From Hermodice carunculata (Eukaryota; Annelida; Polychaeta; Eunicida; Amphinomidae), in contig OZ026612.1 of the NCBI GenBank assembly GCA_964020975.1, forward strand, positions 49,298,943-49,362,942: a stretch of DNA of 64,000 bases. The letters are read 5' to 3'. Position numbers and translations under genes: made by a program. Shown here in pieces: positions 38,380 to 45,940 of this stretch. The first letter of the stretch is position 1; each line of letters opens with the position of its first letter. Under the pieces are notes generated by a model. The model ran no database searches. It was given only the letters and a program-made list of their open reading frames with translations, and was not told the origin of the DNA.

Positions 38380-38694
38380 CATTGGTAGCAGGTGTGACCA
38401 CAATGCTTCTTCAAGCAAGCCTGCATGGACCCTCTCTGGCATGCTGGGGAGCTTGGCTATCTCAGCCTGGGGAATTAGGTTTCACTGCTCTGTGAGCCGC
38501 TGTGCCAGTTGGTCCAGGGTGTCCACAGGTTCATCATTCTCATCTTTGACTCGATGGTCAAGCTCATGCAGCCCTTTAATTTTCAATGGGATACAGGTCA
38601 GAAGATTAGGCTGGCCATGCATGACAACTGGACATTTGGAAGTTGTGCTGCCAGAGACACTGCAGGCTGACTTGTATGTGGAAATGCATTGTCT
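38380..38694 (-). pseudogene. Tc1/mariner transposase, C-terminal part
   Basis: On the minus strand, from the right edge leftward, it reads DNAFPHTSQPAVSLAAQLPN, then (in another frame) GLHELDHRVKDENDEPVDTL and, after a stop, LIPQAEIAKLPSMPERVHA. This is the order DNA-x-PHTA ... W-DELDRRV ... L...L.EEW..IP...I..L..SM..R of Tc1-like transposases. DN is the second catalytic position, and the third (PDLNPIE) is wrecked. Frame changes and stops show it is dead. The sequence stops exactly at the codon before GAC (Asp). The rest of the same protein resumes 2.3 kb away at 40969. Confidence 0.82.
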
Positions 38695-38939
38695 TTTGGC
38701 TAGGCGAGTGTGCCGAAGGTAGTGGGTTCGAATCCCATACAGGTCGACATAAATTTATCGTATTTTTCACTTGCTAATACTCTATTGGTTTCGAAGTGCT
38801 GTGGGCCATTGCTCTGACTTCGAAATTATATTAGAGGTGTATTTCATAAATTGTCGGTCTGTGGAAGTGCCCTACCGTGTCAATGTACAAGCCACACCTG
38901 CTATAACATCACCCTGGGTCCTCGGTCAACCTTTTTTGG
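38695..38939 (+). mobile_element. tRNA-headed SINE, first copy of a dimer (5'-truncated)
   Basis: Begins inside the tRNA-like part (TTTGGCTAGG), with a perfect B box GGTTCGAATCC (38725-38735). It runs on through 'cataaatttatcgtatttttcacttgct' into a body of about 160 bp ending 'gtcaaccttttttgg'. The first 81 bp (38695-38775) recur in the next copy. Confidence 0.7.
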
Positions 38940-39040
38940 GGTTGCCCCGATGGCCTAGCGGTCAACGTGTTCGACTTTACATTTGGCTAGGGGAGTGTGC
39001 CGAAGGTAGTGGGTTCGAATCCCATACAGGTCGACATAAA
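38940..39040 (+). mobile_element. tRNA-headed SINE, second copy of the dimer (left piece)
   Basis: tRNA-like head: box A-like TGGCCTAGCGGTC (38951-38963) and box B GGTTCGAATCC (39012-39022), about 60 bp apart as in a long-armed tRNA. The 3' acceptor side does not pair with the 5' side, so this is not a functional tRNA gene. The copy continues after the rolling-circle insert at 40952-40968. Confidence 0.72.
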
Positions 39041-39099
39041 TTATGTCTCCCGGTGGAAGCCGGGGGACATATTGTTTTAGTGCCCGTTTCTTCCGCTTC

Positions 39100-39100
<1 letters not shown>

Positions 39101-39143
<43 letters not shown>
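39101..39143. repeat. (TTG)n microsatellite
   Basis: Fourteen units between the element head and its first 145-bp unit. Confidence 0.97.
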
Positions 39144-39159
39144 CATGTTCTTCAACACT

Positions 39160-40830
39160 TGGTTTCCGTGCGATAAGTCTTGAAGGACTTGACAGAATTT
39201 GATGAAACTTGGTAGGAGTATGTATCTAGGCAAGACCTAGGTTGGGATTGTATTTGGGTGACCTTGACCTAATTCTCAAGGTCACAGGGTCACTTATGTG
39301 AAATTGGTTTCCGCTCGATAAGTCTTGAAGAACTTGATAGAATTTAATGAAACTTGGTAGGATTATGTATCTAGGCAAGACCTAGGTTGGGATTGTATTT
39401 GGATGACCTTGAGCGAATTCTCAAGGTCACAGGGTCACTTATGTGAAATTGGTTTCCGCTCGATAAGTCATGAAGAACTTGATGGAATTTGATGAAACTT
39501 GGTAGGATTATGTATTTTGGCAAGACCTAGGTTAGGATTGTATTTGGATGACCTTGAGCAAATTCTCAAGGTCACAGGGTCACTTATGTGAAATTGGTTT
39601 CCGTTCGATAAGTCATGAAGAACTTGATGGAATTTGATGAAACTTGGTAGGATTATGTATTTTGGCAAGACCTAGGTTGGGATTGTATTTGGATGACCTT
39701 GAGCAAATTCTCAAGGTCACAGGGTCACTTATGTGAAATTGGTTTCCGTTCGATAAGTCATGAAGAACTTGATGGAATTTGATGAAACTTGGTAGGATTG
39801 TGTGTCTTGGCAAGACTTAGGTTGGGATTGTATTTGGATGACCTTGAGCGAATTCTCAAGGTCACAGGGTCACTTATGTGAAATTGGTTTCCGCTCGATA
39901 AGTCTTGAAGAACTTGATGGAATTTGATGAAACTTGGTAGGATTGTGTGTCTTGGCAAGACTTAGGTTGGGATTGTATTTGGATGACCTTGAGCGAATTC
40001 TCAAGGTCACAGGGTCACTTATGTGAAATTGGTTTCCGCTCGATAAGTCTTGAAGAACTTGATGGAATTTGATGAAACTTGGTAGGATTATGTATCTTGG
40101 CAAGACCTAGGTTGGGATTGTATTTGGATGACCTTGAGCGAATTCTCAAGGTCACAGGGTCACTTATGTGAAATTGGTTTCCGTTCGATAAGTCATGAAG
40201 AACTTGATGGAATTTGATGAAACTTGGTAGGATTATGTATCTTGGCAAGACCTAGGTTGGGATTGTATTTGGATAACCTTGAGCAAATTCTCAAGGTCAC
40301 AGGGTCACTTATGTGAAATTGGTTTCTGTGCAATAAGTCTTGAAGAACTTGATGGAATTTGATGAAACTTGCTAGGATTATGTATCTTTGCAAGACCTAG
40401 GTTGGGATTGTATTTGGGTGACCTTGAGCAAATTCTCAAGGTCACAAGGTCACTTATGTGAAATTGGTTTCCATGCAATAAGTCTTGAAGAACTTGATGG
40501 AATTTGATGAAACTTGGTAGGATTATGTATCTTGGCAAGACCTAGGTTGGGATTGTATTTGGGTGACCTTGAGCAAATTCTCAAGGTCACAGGGTCACTT
40601 ATGTGAAATTGGTGTCCGTTTGATTAGTCATGAAGAACAGAATGGAATTTGATGAAACTGGGTAGGATTATGTATCTAGGTAAGACCAAGGTTGGGATTG
40701 TATTTGGATGACCATGACCTAATTTTCAAGGTCACAGGGTCATTTATGTGAAATTGGTTTCCGTGCAATAAGTCTTGAAGAACTTGATGAAAATTGCTAG
40801 AGTAATGTATCTAGGTGAGAGCTAAAATAG
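39160..40830. repeat. 145-bp minisatellite array in family E
   Basis: Each unit runs GGTTTCCGCTCGATAAGTCT, AACTTGATGGAATTTGATGA, TTGGCAAGACCTAGGTTGGG, then GATGACCTTGAGC and TTCTCAAGGTCACAGGGTCA. Central units are nearly identical and edge units more diverged. In every unit TGACCTTGAG and CTCAAGGTCA face each other across 6 bases, followed directly by CAGGGTCA. Confidence 0.96.
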
Positions 40831-40951
40831 GATTGTAATTTTCAAGCAAACTTGGTCATTTGTAATTTGAAATCACCTGTGGTTTATTCAGAGACGTAAG
40901 TGTTCCACCGGGAGACATTTGATTTTCTGTTGGAAAATCAGTCTGTTCTAG

Positions 40952-40968
40952 TTTATCTTATTTTTCAC
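40952..40968 (+). mobile_element. SINE second copy, right piece
   Basis: TTTATCTTATTTTTCAC continues the SINE text interrupted at 39040, with one base difference from the first copy. The following CTTGCT is shared between SINE text and transposase text. Confidence 0.7.
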
Positions 40969-41460
40969 TTGCTGGAACAGTAGTCCAGGCTGTTGCTGGA
41001 ACCATTTGGCGACTGTTGACAGGATCTCATCCACATAGCACTCGCCTGTTAGAGTCCCATTTACCCTGATGAGTTCTTATCTTAATTTCTGTCACTGTGA
41101 TTGCCTCCCACATCATGACGTAGACTCTTTTATAGCGTTCATGTTCCACCATGTATCCATACTGATGATTGACAAATCTCTCTGAAGGCATACTTGTAAC
41201 CTGTATCCCCCCATCGTGGAAATCAAGGTGAAATCTTGACTTATCCGGCCACATCACACTCCTCAACTGACCTCTTGTCCAGTCAGCATGTTCCTGCCAC
41301 CACTGTATCCATGCAGCCTTGCATGCGTACAGGACTGAGAAGGATGCAGACGGCAGGGTGGTATGACCTCCGTTTGGCTGATACCAGTCTCCTGGTCATT
41401 GTACGCTGTGATGCTGCAATACCTGGCATCACTGCTGATGAAACCTCTCCACCTAAAGGA
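40969..41460 (-). pseudogene. Tc1/mariner transposase, N-terminal/middle part
   Basis: Minus strand: WIQWWQEHADWTRGQLRSVM, PDKSRFHLDFHDGGIQV, ERFVNHQYGYMVEHERYKRV, YVMMWEAI, then after a frame change VNGTLTGECYVDEIL and PGLLFQQ. These match the Tc1-family series W..EH..W....W..V..SDESRF.L...DG...V, ERF, VMVWG.I, L.G..Y..EIL, FQQ. The first catalytic Asp of SDESRF lies in the PDKSRF block (the D is present; E is K). Upstream to about 41460 only scattered DNA-binding-domain-like text is left. The reading ends at FQQ, immediately before the expected DNA residues, which lie at 38691 on the far side of the insertions. Confidence 0.85.
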
Positions 41461-41640
41461 ACCTGTGTCTCGTCACCTATTGCACCAGGTAATGGTCATC
41501 CCTCACATCTTAAAGTTATAGCTACCCAGTCTATGTTACTTAATAGTCCGTGTGGAACTCCTATATTCTACACAAACTAATATTTATGGCAGCTTATGTT
41601 AAGTCAATGGGGGTGCCTTTTTTTTTTTTTGGAAAGGAGT

Positions 41641-41641
41641 G

Positions 41642-41727
<86 letters not shown>

Positions 41728-41745
41728 CATACATACATACATACA

Positions 41746-41781
<36 letters not shown>

Positions 41782-41788
41782 TATATAA
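41641..41788. repeat. (TA)n-(TACA)n-(TA)n compound microsatellite, left block
   Basis: About 38 TA units, 13 TACA units and a short TA run, preceded by TTTGGAAAGGAGTGTATG. Confidence 0.97.
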
Positions 41789-42201
41789 CAGTGTTCTCTG
41801 CAGCTCAAAATAGAGGGGAGATTTACCCTGCCTTTTTCTTTTGCTCCCTGCCCTTTTATTTTGCTCCCTGCCCTTTTTCTTTGCTCCCTGCCCTTTTATT
41901 TTGCTTCCTGTCCTTTTTTTTCTGACCTATACACCAGGTCTATACACCACGCCTTGATAAACTAGGGCATATTTGTCATATTTTCCCTAATTTTTAGTGA
42001 TACAATTTGTAAGCTGAACTCATAAAATTCTTAACCTTAACGTGGGTACAACTGTTAAGAACTTTCTGGGTTTTGCATCAAAACTATGCCCTTTTTGTAG
42101 AAGTTGACCTTTGAGGTGCCCTTTTTGGTCCTTACCACATTAAAAAATGCCCTTTCTAGATGTAATTGCCCTGCCTTTATGAAAAGCTGCAGAGATCACT
42201 G
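41789..42201. mobile_element. hAT-type MITE inside a microsatellite
   Basis: Inverted ends CAGTGTTCTCTGCAGCTC and GAAAAGCTGCAGAGATCACTG (413 bp). The interior repeats TGCCCTTTT phrases near both ends. CAGTG-type termini fit the hAT superfamily. The 8-bp target duplication cannot be judged because both flanks are TA repeats. Confidence 0.82.
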
Positions 42202-42305
42202 TATATATATATACGTATATACATGTATATACGTATATACATGTATATATGTGTGTATATATATATACATACATACATACATACATACATACATACATAC
42301 ATACA

Positions 42306-42366
<61 letters not shown>
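42202..42366. repeat. (TA)n-(TACA)n-(TA)n compound microsatellite, right block
   Basis: Begins with TA and repeated ACGTATATACATGTATAT palindromes, then about 16 TACA units and 17 TA units. TTTGGAAAGGAGTGTGTAT follows at 42390, a direct repeat of the sequence before the left block. Confidence 0.96.
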
Positions 42367-42372
<6 letters not shown>

Positions 42373-42532
42373 TTAATACACATTGTATTTGGAAAGGAGT
42401 GTGTATATACATGTATATGCTTTCTCCAGGATTAGATGAAAGGCCAAAATATGACAACCAGCCTCGCCCTTTACAAATAAAAGTAAATTCAGTGATCACA
42501 AGAAAGATACATCATGCAGCTAAACACTTCAA

Positions 42533-42719
42533 TTAACCCTTTCCCCGTTGAATTGACACTTGAGTCAACAACTTTCCTTGGCATGTGATCTTGATACGGC
42601 TCATCTCCAATTTTCAGTCAAAATTGTTTTTCATTACTGCTGAAATTAGTTGAAAACACTGAAGCAGACGACATTTGACCACCAGCCAGTTTTGGCCGGT
42701 TTGAGGGGGAAAGGGTTAA
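42533..42719 (-). mobile_element. TTAA MITE family A with half its hairpin deleted
   Basis: TTAA at 42533-42536 and 42716-42719. GAGTCAACAACTTTCCTTGG CAT runs straight into GTGATCTTGATA: the terminus-proximal arm is kept and the inner arm and loop are lost, as in the copy at 30764 but in opposite orientation. Confidence 0.93.
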
Positions 42720-43451
42720 CTGCTGCCCACTGCTGCTGAAATGAAAATCAGCATAGAGTATGCCTTCAAAGTAAGTTACTGAATTGTGTTACCAGGCATG
42801 GATATATCTGTACAATTCTGAGGCTATCCAACATTGGAGAGAGACAGGGCAGGCACAAGACAGACATGATTTCTACACTGCAGCAGATGTTATCCATGGA
42901 AATACTGGCCTTCATTTCCTGTTCTTTCATAGTACAGCTTTGATGGTCCATTTTCCTCCTAGCTTGATACATACATGTGATCCATGTAATGACATTGTCA
43001 CAGTGTACAGACATAGCAAAAAGGGGGACTGTTCTGGGCATTGCGTTTGGTGGCAACTCTTACAATCTTAATGTGTGCATGTCTGTGACAGACTTATCAA
43101 TCAACTCTTTTGTTATCTTGACAATTGTTGGGTTTGTCTGAAATTTTACTCATGCATGAGTCAGTCTTTCTGACTACGTGTATGTCTTCTGATCTGGTCT
43201 GAGTGATTATCCCCAAACCAACACCAAACTCTTCGTGATTTATTTGTAATTTTCAGTCCATCTTCCATCAAATATTTGAAGAAATTATGAAAAAAAGGGA
43301 GTTTGTGGTTCAGGATTATGATTAAGCTTCTTCCCTTGCAGTGATTTGTCATGAGGTAATTACAAAAGAAGCATCTGTCTTGCTGGAAATTATGGCATGC
43401 TTTCCTTGAGGGAACAAGGAGTACATGTATCTAATAGTATAAATGTACAAT
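42720..43451. other. No gene recognised
   Basis: Overlapping 95-codon plus and 96-codon minus frames at 42766-43071; neither recognised. Confidence 0.45.
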
Positions 43452-43671
43452 TTAACACTTATAACATACCAGTCCCTGATTTTTCTGTATATGATTTACC
43501 TAGATTTAAGACGACAATTGCATATTTAAATTCTTCATGAAAAGAGCTTTCGTTCAAGTACCAACATGCCTATAGTCTTAAGTCAGTGGTTCTGGCACTA
43601 CCTGGCAAGTCATGCTGCAGCTGCCCTTTGCCACTGACCAAACCCTGTGACCATAGTATGGAATGAGTTAA
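43452..43671 (+). mobile_element. TTAA MITE family C (copy 2), hairpin partly lost
   Basis: TTAA at 43452-43455 and 43668-43671. The body is nearly identical to 18008-18240. The left hairpin arm is intact (CAGTGGTTCTGGCACTACC) but the right arm is reduced to TTTGCCACTGACC. Its left end reads TTAACACTTATAACATACC instead of TTAACTCATTCCATACC. Confidence 0.9.
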
Positions 43672-44346
43672 CACTTGTAACAAATGCTCTAAGTACATAT
43701 ATACAAGTCTCTGTTTTGTCTTCCACTCGCCAATTAGCTGAATTGCTACAAAATATGAAAGTGATTGGGAAACTAGAGTTCATAAATAAGAATGGGTAAT
43801 GAACTATCTGTTTCAACAACCCATCAATTTTGAAATTTGGCTACAAAAAAAAATTTCCAGAGGAAGCCCAGGAAATGAGGGATCAAAAGACTCACCAGTG
43901 CACAGGTACCCATTGGTCTCAAGATAAGCAAGTTGATACACAGATGGTTGTATAAAGTGACTGATATGCATGTTTTATTGTTTTCATGACACAATTTGAG
44001 GAATTGCTCATGCAGGAATCAGAAATATGTGATAAAACTGAGATGTACTGGGAGTAAAATCTTACACGCAAGTTTGGTTTGTATCAAGGAAGAGCATGTA
44101 GTTATGCTATACTTCTTTCTGATACGTGTACATGCAGGACAAACAGATACCTCCATCAGCCTTTGTGAAGGAATCTGTAATGACATCAAAGAGAAAGAGA
44201 GAAGTGTTCACTGGCTAACTGTTCTTCGCAGTTATCCAATGTTTTGAACATGTTGTCTCTGTCAACTTTTTTGTATGTTTGTTCTTTCAAAGATTGATTT
44301 TCTACATTGTATTAACTAAGTTGTCTAGTTATTTTATGATGAAAAT
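43672..44346. other. No gene recognised
   Basis: An 83-codon plus frame (43996-44247) without known motif. Confidence 0.45.
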
Positions 44347-44590
44347 TTAACCCTTTCGCCTTCAAACTGGCGAAAACTGGCTGGTGGTCAAATGTTGTCT
44401 GCTTCAGTGTTTTCAACTAATTTCAGCAGTAATGAAAAACAAATTTAACGGAGAATTGGAGATGAACCTTATGAAGAAAGCACATGCCCCAGGTCAACAA
44501 CTTTCCTTGGCATGAGTTGGGTACTAAGTGCCCAACTAATGCCAAAGAAAGTTGTTGACTCAAGTGTCAATTCAAGGGGGAAAGGGTTAA
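44347..44590 (+). mobile_element. TTAA MITE family A
   Basis: Complete: TTAA at both ends, inverted ends CCCTTTCGCCTTCAAA / TTCAAGGGGGAAAGGG, hairpin at 44493-44559. Confidence 0.95.
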
Positions 44591-45011
44591 AATTGGCTAG
44601 CTTGCTGCTTGGCAGACTATAATGCGCTGTGAAGTTGGACTAAATCGGGGAAATACATTGACTTTAAATGAGCCTCTGTTTACTTGCATGGAACGCCTTT
44701 TGATGTTGGTGTCCACTTTATGGCATTTTACGTCTACACGAACCAAGAATTGAAGAATGAGTTCTCCACAGTATGATGTTTTTCATGTATCTTTCAGTTA
44801 TAACTAAATCACAGAGTTGATGGAAGGAAATTAAGGTTCAAAATATGAACTTCAACATTAGAATATAGGGCAGCTCTGGGTTGGCATGAATTCATACCCA
44901 GTTTTAATCACTTGGTGTGCTGGTGATTTCTGACTTGCTTAATCAGTGATTTCACCCTTTAGTTTGGATAATATAGAATATTGGTATATATTTGAATGTA
45001 ACTTTTTCCAG
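44591..45011. other. No gene or repeat recognised
   Basis: 421 bp between a MITE and family E copy 2. Confidence 0.45.
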
Positions 45012-45184
45012 TCTCAATCCTGATGGAACCAGGGAGACATGGTTATAATGCCCATTTCTTCCACTTCCTGGTCTTCAAAACTTTTGGTTTCTGTGTAAGA
45101 ATGCTTGAAGAAATCAACAAAGCTTGAGAAAATGTGTTAGGAATATGTACCGGGTATGTAGGTAAGACCCATGTTAGAGTTAGA

Positions 45185-45645
45185 TAAGATAAGATAGCTT
45201 TATGTCAGACTAAAGTCCATATTAGAAAATTGATTTAACACCATGAAAAGTTATAACAAGTAAAAAACAGCCATATAAATATATAGATAAATACAGTATG
45301 TAGTATGCAGGTCTGTATGCAGGACTCTGGGAGCTTCTAACTGAGACATGTTACTGATCAGTTGCTATGTATAATATTTCTGTCCAGGAGGGTCACAGTC
45401 TGGATGTCAAGCATGTGTTACAACTAGTAATAATTTGTATTTTTTGATTTTTTTTTACCTCGAGTCACCGAGGCCCTTGCCCCGTCTCAGTTGCTTAGTA
45501 ATAATTTGTATTTTCCATTTGTTAATTTTTGTAATCTGGTAATAAACCCATGTGTATTTGCACATAGAAATTCAGGGGAAGATTTTACATAGTAAATACA
45601 TTGTACATAAACAGACCACTTCTACTGCAAACACCTTGCATACGA
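45185..45645 (-). mobile_element. Retroposon 3' fragment inserted in family E copy 2
   Basis: Starts with GATAAGATAAGATAGCTTTA, which on the minus strand is a (TTATC)n tail typical of the 3' ends of some non-LTR elements and their SINEs. The rest is not recognised. Unit text resumes at 'gattttatttggattacc'. Confidence 0.5.
45444..45495 (-). mobile_element. 52-bp retroposed insert with 19-bp target duplication
   Basis: TAGTAATAATTTGTATTTT is duplicated exactly at 45425-45443 and 45496-45514. The insert, read on the minus strand, is CAACTGAGACGGGGCAAGGG, CCTCGGTGACTCGAGGT (a CCTCG/CGAGG hairpin) and then an A-rich tail. Target duplication plus A-tail means LINE-type retroposition of a short, 5'-truncated RNA. 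The source RNA is unknown. Confidence 0.85.
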
Positions 45646-45940
45646 TTTTATTTGGATTACCTTGACGTAATTTTTAAAGGTCACATGGTCATTCATATGG
45701 TTAAATTACCCTGTGATAAATGCTAAAGAACTGAACAAAACATTAAACTTGGTAAGATTATGTATCAAGGTGAGACCTTTAAGGTAGGAATGTATCTGTC
45801 TCCTTGACCTAATGCTCAGTGACAGGGTCATTTTTCTGAATTTAGCTTCGGTGCAATGATATTATCAGTTGTTTCCTTCAGAGACAAAATGTTCCACCAG
45901 GAGACATTGGATTTTGTCATGCCAAATCACTACCTTCTAG

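Larger units (their letters stand above)
39041..40951 (+). mobile_element. Helentron/HINE-like element, family E (copy 1), eleven 145-bp units
   Basis: Head TGTCTCCCGGTGGAAG ... CCGGGGGACA, then (TTG)n at 39101-39143, then eleven units of 145 bp (about 39160-40830). It then has an inverted copy of the head (TTCCACCGGGAGACA, 40902-40916), hairpin GATTTTC tgttg GAAAATC (40921-40939) and CTAG (40948-40951) before T. Comparison with the empty SINE copy at 38741-38775 shows insertion within TTT with no target duplication. No coding capacity; the 66- and 77-codon minus frames simply repeat every 145 bp. Confidence 0.88.
45012..45940 (+). mobile_element. Helentron/HINE-like element, family E (copy 2), interrupted
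   Basis: Head TCTCAATCCTGATGGAACCA, GGGAGACAT and 'gcccatttcttccacttcctgg' match copy 1. About two decayed 145-bp units remain. The end is TGTTCCACCAGGAGACATT, an imperfect hairpin GATTTTG ... CAAATC, then 8 bases and CTAG (45937-45940) before TTTT. The 8-base gap between hairpin and CTAG is the same as in copy 1. A foreign piece splits the first unit at about 45185-45645. Confidence 0.82.

Noticed and set aside
38306-38722. 138-codon plus-strand frame
   Set aside because: It lies antisense to the Tc1/mariner transposase remnant, which explains the open frame.
38940-39034. Possible functional tRNA gene
   Set aside because: A and B boxes are good, but the acceptor stem does not pair and a near-copy of the 3' half lies 300 bp away in SINE context.
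39468-40538. Series of 66-77 codon minus-strand frames with the same peptide
   Set aside because: The frame is reset every 145 bp by the array period; it is a by-product of the minisatellite.
39160-40830. CRISPR array
   Set aside because: Whole 145-bp units repeat without spacers, in a eukaryotic transposable element.
43610-43819. Frames over MITE C copy 2 and its flank
   Set aside because: Short, unrecognised and overlapping a non-coding element.
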